Assembly: GCF_008831285.2 (NCBI RefSeq)
Contig: NC_045147.1
Coordinates: forward strand, 14,176,854-14,240,853
Reading direction: 5' to 3'
Origin: Nymphaea colorata
Taxonomy: Eukaryota > Streptophyta > Magnoliopsida > Nymphaeales > Nymphaeaceae
Length of the DNA stretch: 64,000 bases
Shown here: positions 38,601 through 51,000 of the stretch, piece by piece
How the letters are laid out: every line of letters starts with the position of its first letter
Position numbering within the stretch: position 1 is the first letter of the stretch
The notes under the pieces: generated by a model
Told to the model about the DNA's origin: nothing
What the model saw: only the letters and a program-made list of their open reading frames with translations
Databases searched by the model: none
Translations under genes and position numbers: made by a program

Positions 38601-41600
38601 TCAGGGTTAGAGTTTCTTAAAATAAGTCATTTGAAAGATCCTTACATCTGCAAAAGCAATTTCACTTGCCAAACAAAGCAGTGGAAATTAATGACTTGAC
38701 ATCCTACATTGCTATAATGAACATCCAAAGAAAATATTGCATCATACCTTACTGTTTTCATGTGCAAAGGGTAACCAGCATGACAAATAACAATTTTCAA
38801 GAATGAATGCATACAGTTTTTCTCTTTAAAAATTCAAGCATGAATGCATACAGTTTTTCTCTTTAAAAATTGTCATGTCAAGAATGTACAAGACTACCTC
38901 GAATGCACCATGCTCACATAGAACAATTATGAAGCGTCGTAAGCAGATATGCTTGCTTTCCTCATCAGGATTTGAAATAATGGCGCTATATGCATCACTG
39001 TAGTGGCTGAGATCCAAGTTGAATTTGAAGATATTTGCCCAAAGCCTTCCTCTTATTGTAGCTGCAGATTCAGGAAGAGCTCCACTGTGGAGTTGATTTT
39101 CCAATTGGACAACTTCGTCCACCTGTTCAAGTGCGGCAAGGGCAAACTGACAAGCAGCTTCATTCAAATTGTACTGCTCAAAGAACTGCATCACCCACTG
39201 GTAGTAATTAAGTTTCCATGCCACTGCAGAGCTCGCACCTGCAGAAAATGTAAACATGACTAAGAAAAATAGGATAAATGATAAGGATAGCCCCAGGGAT
39301 GAGAGGGACAACCAACCTGATGCTTCATCTATAAGATCATATGCCAATGGTGAATGGACATAAGCTCAAAAACATCAAGCTACTGCACTCCTCAACAGAT
39401 AAATAGGTACATCAACATGATTTTCAATAATAGAAGAGGGTTCAAACTTCAAAGTAAAACCCAGAACCTCCTAAACGATAAATCTTTGTCTCACCTAGCC
39501 AACCCAACTAGATGAAGGGCCAGCAACTGGAGTCATCATAACAAGGTAAATGTACTGGAAGGTGTGGCCGTCAACTCCCCTTCAAGGGGAGCTAATTTTT
39601 GTGGATTGGTTTGACATTGTTCGTAAGAACTAAGACAGACGTTGTTGTTAATATTAGCTATCATACCAGGACACTGCAAGTTTGGCGGGAAGGACAACCT
39701 TTGAAAAGCTTGATAAGCTCCTTCTACAGCTGCAGCTCTGTATACATTTGCATGACAACAGTTAAGAAAAGGAGAATATATAATTTAAAAGACAAAATTA
39801 ATTATACACAATGTATAGCACTTGATTAATATATTCTTAGAATGCACGTGTTGCTAGCAAAATATTTGAGGCGCATGTGGCACGCCAATGGCTTAGTTAC
39901 TTTATCATTTACTTTGGAATATGACCAGTTAGAAGTATTTGCAAACAGATGTGGAAACAAAGTAAGTTAAACATTGATTTGCCAATTAACAATTCCACAT
40001 TCATTAGCACGAATAATTTACGCATAATCATATGCATACATCAAGGTTATACAACCCAAATAACTCGGACCCAACTCAGAGTGGGTTGACCTGTAACTTG
40101 CTGCATCAACTTGCTAACTCAGTCAGGCCATGAGGCCCATGACACACTTTTTTCAATGTAGAGTATAAGCACGTATTTATGCAATATTATGTTTTCCAAT
40201 GTAGAGTATAAGCACATATTTATGCAATATTAGTATACCAATATTATCTACGATGTATACAATAATGCATATATCATACCAATATTGTCTACGATGTATA
40301 CAATAATGCATATATCCCTGTCAAATGTAATCCCTTCACAATATATCTACCATAATTTCATTACTAGCATACATATCATTTTACACGAAGGGACAATGTT
40401 GTGAAGCCATAAAGTACCTCAAGATGCAGGTATCAAAGAACAAAGTCCTAAACCAATATGATACAGCCTCCCTATTGAGACTAAATCATTGATCAGACCA
40501 CAACATGATGTATCGGCCCAAATCGGGCGATATTTACCATATATGATCCATACAAATAAGACTTCATAGAATTTTTCATTTCTTTTCTAACAAGAAAAAC
40601 AACAAGACATTTAAACAGTTTTTATACTACCAAGGGTCATTTATTCCTCTTCTTTTGCATTCTCCCTCATTCTAGGGTGTCCTATTTTTCTATTCTATTG
40701 GTGCCTTTTGTTTTTGATTGTTTGATTGTTTTAAAGGTTTATTTTCACTTTTTTTCGCTGAAAAATGTTTCTTTTCATCTTACAATGCAAAGAAACCTAT
40801 ATAACATCTCTAAAGATACGGATTCTGATACAATTTTACAAAAACCGACAGCTTTCATAGAACATGGACATTATATTTTGCATGTAAGATAGATATGCAT
40901 GGAATCTTTATATGGTAAGCACAATCATTTGGTTTGACTTGACCTACGCCAGCTGAGTTGCACTAAGGCTTGACTGATTCAGCCAACCAAGTCATTCCAT
41001 GATTTAGTCGGACCCTGCCAACTCCTGGTTGTTCATGCTTTTGCCCAGGTACATGACCAAGTCAATCAAGCCACGGAAACCATACAAGTCCTTCAAACAC
41101 AGATATACATAAGATATGCAACACGCATACATCCATACAAACACATACAGACACATAGACATACGTGTACACACACATAGATGTTTGTGTGTGTGTGTGT
41201 GTTTGTGTATATGAGAAGCTAAATAATGGCTTTTATAATCTTAACAGCCTTAGCCAACATGTCTCGCTCGCATGAATATCTCATCTTTAGAATTTAATGA
41301 GAGAGATAGACACAGTGGCCAGAAACTCAGAGTTACCATGTTTTAGAGAAATCAGGATAGAGTTTCCCATTATGTGTGTTAGAGAGAGAGAGAGAGAGAG
41401 AGAGAGCTAGTGATGGTGCAAAAGTACTAGGGTTGCAGTATCAGTTCTACAAAAATAACATGCATGACTGAAGTCCAAAGCAGCACTTCTGGAGACTTCT
41501 GAAGAACATTTTACCAGCCTGTCTCAAGGAGAAAAAAGTGGGCAAGTTTAACAGTTATCAACCCAAGTGGAAACTCCAATTATACAAATATAATGCTACC

Positions 41601-44600
41601 AATGCAATTCATTAAAAAGAACATCACTAAAGACATCATACTGCAACCATTACAGGAAGGAAAAAGGGAAGAACGAAACAAGTTAGAAGCAGTATAAATC
41701 TAGAGAATAAAACAAAATTTAATCAGAGTTGCCACCTGAAGAAACAATGAACAGCTTCATGAACTTTTTGATCTTTAAGTAACTGAATTCTGCTACAATG
41801 GGCCCGCACAAGCAAACAAAAGCCAAGGAGATAAAGGCACACACTCCATTCAACATCACCATTTTGGATGTCTTGTGATATCAACTTCTTGTGTGACGCA
41901 TCAATCGTAACTATTAGGCTCTTCATATAACAAAACAACAAAGAAAGTATAAGCAATATAGACTTCGTAAAGAAAACTTGAACAAACATTATTATAAAGA
42001 AAAATAAGAACCTCAGCAGCTTCATATTGGTTATGCACAATTAGAATTACTGCCAAATGAATCACATGACTGACGGAAAATGAAGATTCATCTCTAGCCC
42101 TGCCTGAAAGAACCCAGCTGACAAAATTTTGCAACAAACGAGTAAATGTCAAGGGCCCAATAAATGAACGAGATGTGAGATGGCTGTGCTCCTCAGCATG
42201 ACTTGGATACTCAAGTAACAAGATGCAGCAAACTGTGAAGTTGTGTGCACCAAGTCTGTCATGCCTTAATCTCCTATCATTTTTGTTATCTGATAAAAGT
42301 AAGGAAATAAAAAAAAAACATATTACAGAGTGACAAAAGTAAGAGTCAAATCATAGAACAAAAAAAAAACATAAAATAAATGAAATAAGTTCAAAGCTAC
42401 GTCTGAAACTAATCCAAAAGTACCCATGTGGCTTGCATGGAGAAAATATGATGGAGCAATAACACCATAAGAGTTAGCAACTTTTACATAGCAAATCACA
42501 AAAACCATGATACATGCTGCAAGAGAAGTACCGATATGCAGTGATGAAAGTTGATAACTGAAGTCCTCCAAAGCAACACTCTCAGACGGTCTCGATGCCA
42601 GCATATGCACGATAAACCACCGCAAAAGGATATTTTGAATCAGAGGGATTAAGTCAAGTTTTATTTTTGATGAATCATCAAAACTCATCTGAACCTGGGA
42701 CAAGAAAAGGAAAATGATTTTTTTGTTACAGAAGCTCAATAAGTTTGATCGTCTCTTTCAAAAGGAACACAGAAACAAACATAAGCTCAATGGGTTAGTT
42801 TTTTTTAATTTTCTTGTCTTTTTTCTTCAAGTTTCCTTTTTTCTCCTTAACAATGAAACATGCACTATCTGGTCAAATGTTGCATTTGAACAGGAAAGAA
42901 TGATCTGACATAGTGTAGTCCTCGTGGAAGAATAAACCGAATAAAGAAGAGAAAGCAAAAACAACAGAAAGCAAAGAAAGAAACAAAAGGAGATAACAAG
43001 AATAAATTAGGGTCTTCTATTAATCTCTTCACTCCCCCTCCAAATGAACTACATGTCTCCCTTAAATAGGTCTCTAACTACTTTGGATTTTGGATCCATT
43101 ATTGGGACAAAAGATCCAATTTCAACTTAATAAATGAAAAATAAATAATCAAATAAATAAATCAAATCAGCTAAATTCAAATATGATGAATAGCTCCTGA
43201 ATCAAGCACCTTCTTCACATCCGAAAATATTGATAGTGGCATGGTTGCTTGATGGTTAATGTAGAGCCTTAGGCAACACATTGCATTAAAACCACCAGGA
43301 GAAATATGCATCAAACAAAAAAAAAATCCTCCTTTACTCTGATAAGTGATAATGATACATCTTTTTACTCCATATAGAATTCTAAATAGGAATCTCCAGG
43401 AACATAGGTTGTCTACAAAACTACCGTTCACAAACAACAAGGTAAGTTTAGGTAATTCATTTTTCAAATATTGTTGATCTACCAAGTAAATGGGCTCCTT
43501 AAGTACAGCAGTTCTTTATGATATATGTGGCATTACAAATTTTATATTATTCACAAGTTTCATTGTGAAGAATCCCAAGGAATACAGATCTTCAAAACAA
43601 CTAGCATTTAAAACAGTCAACAGGGCATAAATTGTTCATGTTTAAGGTATCAACTTGGGCAATAGTTCTCCTAACACAGCAACCCATGTGATGCCATGTC
43701 AAACACAACATTAAGATACTGACAACAAAAAAAATCACCAAAAGAATCACAAATATTTCAGATAAAACAACCTCACTCAACAGTAAACTTGAAACTCACC
43801 TGGCCTTGGACATTGCATATATGTCCTAGGAAAACAAGCAGACCACAAGCAGATTCAAACATCACTCTTGCAAAATGAGATACAGAAACAGCCAACAAGG
43901 AAGTATTGACATTAGACAATCCTTTTGCATCTACCGCCAGTCTAACATCCCCTTTTCTGCAAATAAGTCTCTTCACATAATTTTCAACTACATTTAATAC
44001 TCTTGTCCAACTACCAGCTTTGTTGTATAATGCGGTCAGAGATAACAATGAATTGATAGAAAATTTTCTCTGCTTTGTATGTTGTGCTTGTTTCTTCTCC
44101 CAAATTGAATCAACTCCAAAGACAGATATATAATGTTCTGTAGTTGATAAATCATACCCCCTTTCAAGTATCTTTAGGATGCAAGACATAGCATCATCAA
44201 AAGAAATACTAAGAGGATTCACCAGTGATTCATAAAGTACAGGAGCTGCAGCTTCACCCAAATGTTGGCTGATGTAACTAGCAAACTTAAGCACTTTGAA
44301 GAGAATCTCACAATCAAGAACGTCATCGGACAAATTCACCCCTATGTCCACAAAATCACTAAATGCACCAAATGACCCTAACATAAAAGGAAGAAACATG
44401 TCAACAAATGATTCAGAGAAATTAAGGGACAAAAGGCTCCATATAGTGTATTGACTCCTACCATATGCAAGGATTTCAATGTCTTCCAAGCAACGAAATA
44501 AAGAGAGTGAGTTTTTTCTGATTAAACCCACAGCTCCCGTCGAATTGTCAATAAGTAAACCATATGGTATGCAGTTCTGACACCAACACTGGAAATAATT

Positions 44601-47600
44601 GCTGCAAAACCTTTTCCAACTACATGCTATTGAAAATGGGTTTGCCGCATCCCCCTGAATTATCGTATCCCAACCTCAATGTCAGATGATTTCACAATGG
44701 AATACAAAAAGGAAAAACAATGACAATATGGAACAAACTTTACCTCCCCTTCTATAAGTGAAAGAATTTCTTTTCTCAAGGCATCAGAAGGCACTGGAGT
44801 CACAGAGTTTGTTAGTCGATGCTTGTGATTTTGGATAGATGCAACCAGTGCAGCATGTTGATAAACTCCTGGCTGAAGTAGCCTATGCAGCAAACATGAG
44901 GACATGACTTGTGCAGATGAATCCTGTTAGCAATCAAATTATTTTAATAGCTCATAGTAACCAAGGAAATACAACAAAGAGAACTCAGATACAGCCAAGC
45001 AGAATAATGGTGGTGAATGAATAATTCCAGTGTCTGGCATAAAAATAAGGTCAGTCCTGTTTTCTGAACTTCATATAGGTGTGGATACTTGCTTCTACAC
45101 CTTAGAAGTTAGAACATGAAGCAACTGTTCATTAAGAAAAATTTTCACAGGAAAATATTTTCTCCATGAAACAAGCCTGCCTTTGAGCTTTACTCCTTCC
45201 TGACTCTCAAGACAAGGCCCTCCCTGTATCAGTAATCATTTGCATGCACACTTGTATGCAGTACTAAATAACCATGCAATTATGAGGAACTTCCTAAAAC
45301 CTTCTCTAGGCTGCATGATCATTAATATGTAAGAGTGGCTTAAAATGGACAGAAAATTGAATCTCCATGACAACTAGGGGCTTGGAACACATCTAAATTA
45401 CATAGTTATTTATGTCAAACCTCAGAACGGTGCATCTTAAGACACATGGTTACTAGTATGGGTATCGGGATATTGGTACAGACACGACAATTTTAAAAAT
45501 TGAGGACATGGGGACACAACCAGGTGTACATACATATATATGTGTCTCCGTGTGTGTGTGTGCAAAATTCCAAAAAAAAAATGCAAAATGCCAAAATTCC
45601 ACAAGCCATATGGAAAACACCACAAAAAAATATGCAAAATTCCCAAATTCCACAAAAGATATGCAAAAGCCTGCAAATTCTACAAAACATATGCAAAAGC
45701 CAAACTTGTTGTGTCCAAGGGTGTTGCCATAGCCATGTTGGCATGTCAACACATGTACGGTGGCCTTCCAAACATGTCTGTGTTACTAGAGTAAATCTTG
45801 GTCCATTAGCTTTACCTATATCAAATCAAGCAAAACAAACACCAGCGAACTTTGTTTTACCTATAGCTAGGGATGCAATATGGGCCAGACCCAGAACAGC
45901 TAAGTACATGAGGAGCCAGACATGAATGGGATCAAGAGTAGCAAAAAAAATTTGCAAAACCCCATACTCTGATCCATTTGCATCCCTATGCCAGAAGACA
46001 AAGTTAGCCCCTAGAATTGAAAGGTCAGCTAATTATAAAAGGACAGCTAACTGATAGTGACAAGGTGACAACAGAAACATTTTTAATTAGATTGTTGTTG
46101 ATATACCTTCATTGATGAAGAAATTGAGCAACTAGTATACATGAGGTCATCAATAGAATCTGCAGATACTTGAAATAGCTGATCAGCAACAAAGGCTTCT
46201 TGTAAGCTGTAGAGATAAGTAGAACCCCTGGAATTGTAAAAATAAGCAAGGTTAACAATTTATATTACCATGCACTCTATCATCACCAACAACAGATTGA
46301 AGGAAGCTGATGGACATAGAAGTTATGAACCAGCAGTCCTGCAGACAAACCAAAAAGTCCAAAACAACTGACTTAACAGTCTAACGTGCTTTAGTTCAAC
46401 AATTTGGGCTTACTTCCTACTCTATTTTGGTCATGAGCTTGAGCCCAACCTGGTCTGCTTGCACCTATTAACTGCTACAGCATGCCTCCCCATACATAAT
46501 TAAGCATAACATCAGTTCATATGGACTACCCTTTTCTGCTCAAGCAAAATGAAGGGTTTTACAGGGAATGGCATGTATGAAGTATGAACAACTTGTTTTG
46601 TCAAATTATAGTTAGTCTTAGCAAACAGACCAAATGGTGTCCTCATCCTCCCCACCCTGAATATTTTGTACTGCAAGCTCAATAAATTACATTATTAAAT
46701 GAGACAAGTAAGCCCATCAGATACATCAATGACTTGAATAAGTGGAAAAAGACAGCAATCAATGGTTCTCATCCAGCTTGTCAAAAAATTATCTTTGATA
46801 AGAAGGCTCATGATAGTGCTAATGAGATATCCTATTGTTCTCATATTTTAGCATACAAGCACACACATGTCTATGTTTCTATAAAGTTATAAACACATGC
46901 TCATGTACAACACATGCATTTTGCTCTTAAACAACTTAACTAGGCATGTCAGGCAGCACCCTATCATAATACGAATCAGATTAATTAATTCTTGAACCGA
47001 CAAATGCATATGTAACCTTTGCTTCATTTTTTTCTCTTAATAATGTGCATTCATGTTTAAACCTTTAAATTAATATACTTATATGTTCATATTAATATAA
47101 TACATCTAACTTGGTTCTCATATTCCATGACAGCTGGGTACTATTCCCAAACATCAAAGTGTTGTTTGCAGGTTTAACATCAAGTTAGGGGCCAAATATA
47201 AATTTATGAAGTTATTACCCCATATCTAGTCACATGGGTACTTCAATAAGGTCGCTTGTACCCAAAGTGGGTACTTGGACATACTTTGGTACCTTTTTAG
47301 ACTATGTAACACGGGTACTGCTCTCGAGGACTAAGGAGCAGGTACGTCTTGGGTATGACGTTGACCGTATCAGGTACAGTCAACATACCCGAGTACGTAT
47401 CCGTCAATTTTCAAAGTCCAAAATTGCCCACAGGTTGAGGTTTATGCTTTTTTTAACTTTAAAGAAAACACAGTATCTGTGTTTCACCCACAGCGACCAG
47501 CGGTGCACACTGCTCAGGCAAACAGTAAGTGCAACTCCGGCGACCTCCGTCCATCGTTTTGCGCCACGTGATCAAGTATTCTGGGCAACTTCTTCATCAA

Positions 47601-48010
47601 AGGGTGACGCCTTTTGCTGTGGTATTCAAACGTCATCTGCTTTTCCATCGCCTAATTTACGCGTTTTTTTCTCTGTCCAACATTTAAGCTTCTTCCATCT
47701 CCAACAGCCTTTCCCATCGACTGGCAGCAAGTATTTTCATCCTCCGTTGATTTCTTTACTTCTGCCACTTCCCCTTTCTTCGATTCGAACTGCTCTCTTT
47801 GCGGTTCACACACTGAAAATAAGCCATTGTCGCCTGATTTGCGTGTTTTTTTGGCCTGCTGGAGATAACCTGTGCGTTTTTCAGTCAACAACGTTGGAGT
47901 TGCATCACATAAGTGCACCCAGTATCTATAAATTTATTTCGGATCATAATTTACGAATATGTTATTTTGTTTGTTTGAATTCAAAATGGTATACATACAT
48001 ACATACATAC

Positions 48011-48069
<59 letters not shown>

Positions 48070-51000
48070 TAAGGCCATACCCCAAACCCAAGTTTTCTGA
48101 AAATTGTCCATACCCGTACCCGCACTCCTACCCGTGCTGGCACCCTTACCATACCTATGTGACATAGTTTTTAGATCAAAACTGATCCAAACTACTTAAA
48201 TTTTACTTTATTTAACTTTTTTCAACTCCTTTTTCATTCTGTTTTTAGAGTTATCATTCATCAACATATAATGTTTTTATTTATATCACTTGTTTTTATC
48301 ATTTTGATTTTTTTGTGTTATTTTGCACATATGTGTGTGTGTGTGTGTGTGTGTGCGTGTACCCACAGTTTCTAAAATTACCGTGTCCGTACCCCTATCC
48401 AAACCATACCCGTGCCCATGTGACTTACCCATAGGCCATATTTGTTGTTGTCATAGTTCAAACAATCACAACCAATAGTATCACCACTATGGATTAATGT
48501 AAACTTGCTTCATCATTGTAGAAAGAACAAACCGACTAGATTCTTTTGTTGCTTTTGCTTCAAGGCATTGCCAATCTTTCTCAACTCAGGTTTCATAAAG
48601 CTAGAGAAAAAAAGTCAAAATCAAGTGCAAGGAATCAGCTTTGTGTTAGAAGTGTAGATTATAATATTGTCATAAGAGATATCTGATGACCAAACTGTCC
48701 ATCATTATAACAACATTTAACATTGAGATCTCCAAGTCAGGGAAATCAATAAGTACGATTTATAGCAATCAACACCTTTCACATAAACTGAAGCAAGCAA
48801 ACAAAGTTTTCTGGCTATATGGCATAAGTAAGGCTGATTTGAGCCTTCAGTCCATACTGGCAAAAGAACAAACTCAGGGAAGCCAGGAAAACTTAAGATC
48901 ATTTAATGATTACAGCTAGACGACCTAGGACATTGTTAATCAATTAACCAATTATATACCAAATATAGGAATGTACTCAATTTATTATGTATAGCTGTTC
49001 ATTAAGACAATTCAAGGCAAGTGCTTGAAGTTCCGGTAAATTAATAAATCTGACAGAAACTAATTGTACTTGTTGGGAACTCTATCATCACTAAAATGTT
49101 AATTTGCATGATTCCAAATTTATAGAAGTTTTCATTAACATAGCACTTTTCAGAAAGAAAAGTGTGAATGAACCACAATTACAATGAGAAACCAATGAAT
49201 TTAGATTCAATGTGTTTTTATTTTGTGCCATAACGATTGAGATGTATGCAATTCATTAGTCTGTCCTGTGCCACTACATGAAGGATCACATGGTTCACTA
49301 CATAATCATGCTGTAGAATAATTTCCAAATGCAATACCATTCAAGGTCTGTTCCCACGCGGTTAGCAGTATGGTATTCTCATCAAACATAAATGACACCT
49401 GAAATTATCAATCTGCTAAACAAAACCAGTACCATAACAAGTTCAAAATAACTACCCATAAACAGAGGCCATAAATTACTCACGTGTCAAGTTCAACATG
49501 GAAAAAGTTGAACACCATGCCATCTTTCTTAAGTATCCAAAGCTTATTGCAACTTATTCTCAAGTCAATCAGTCTCCCCTACATGCAGAAAAGAGAATTT
49601 ACTGGAACCAACAATTTCTCAAACAAGGAGAGCAATAGAATTGATGACCATTGATTGGAGGAAAAGGATGACCAGTCTTTACCAGGAGGCAGAAGACACC
49701 TCTGATGCTCTACCAAGTACCGACTTAATTATTAAAGCAGGAAGAGAATAAGAACCATAGTTTCACAAATCAAAGAACATTACCTTATCTAGAACAACAT
49801 GCCTGATAGAAGAAGTTAGTGCCAAAGAAAGCTTGTTAGCCAAGCTGATGTGAAGGCCATGCACAACAACGACTTCCTGACCCTTCATGAGACCAAACAA
49901 AAAACATGTTTAGATCCTTAGTTGATTATGAAAATAAATCAGAAGTTAAGCCACAAATTTTCATTTCCAATATCTATAACAAATTAAACAGAAATCGTAA
50001 CAGATTCTGTTCCCTCGGCCAAAGCTCACTCATAAATGAAAAAAGGGGATTAAAAGGAGATCTATGCCACCCAAAAAAACAATTGAATGGGTTACAGATA
50101 AAAATCCAATTGGATAAAAAGGAAAATAAAGCATCATTTTACAAACTTTGGATAAATGCAAGGAAAAAAGGTGGACACCAAGAACTGCAACAAGGAGGTC
50201 AAAAGAAAACCATCAAAGAAACTGTATGCAGGTCTCACATTTTGGGGACAAATTTGCCACTTCACTAATGATGCAAATGAGAATGCTCCATTGCACTAAA
50301 AAGTTTGTCCATTGATGTCATTTCAGCAACTAATTAACACAAAAAAATTTACTGACATTTTAGGATAAGCATATCGATCAAAACATCTCGAGGCAGGAAG
50401 ATCAACTATTAACTACTAAGATTCCCAAGTTTTAAAAGAAAAGTGACATATGATGTCTTTCAAGGTTAAAAACTCCTCGTTTCAGAAAATTAAGTGAAAC
50501 ACTTGAGAATGAAGAAGGTGATTGTACTGTGATTGGTAAAGAAAGAGCATACCAAGCAGGCCCTATATATTCATGGCAAACTATATTACATATGTGAAGG
50601 TGCTACTGCAGCAAAGAGTTTGTATACAAGTATATTTGTGCAAATAAAAATTTGAAAAAAAAGAAAAGACTTCCTGTAGATTGTAAAAAACAGTGAAGAA
50701 AACTACAACAAGCTCCAACATGAAAATATATAACATACCGACTCACTTCCATAAAGTGTAGCAATGAACATCTCCCCATCGTCGTTGTTAGCATCACTAA
50801 CCCAAAATCTTATAGGATGATAGCCTAATGAAAGAAAGTGGAAGTCTTCAGTTCTAAGCCAATTGTACATTGTTTGAAGAAGATACATCTACACATAATA
50901 TCAAACAAAACTATGGCCGGACAAAAATAAAGCAAGAAACAAAAGCAGTAAGCAGACACCCACCTCATGAGAATAGTGGTACCAGTGATAAGCAAAAACA

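Noticed and set aside
45437-45925. Several 75-140-codon frames on both strands
   Set aside because: They arise from short tandem repeats and a (TG)n run within NUP160 intron 9; translations are repetitive without a domain.
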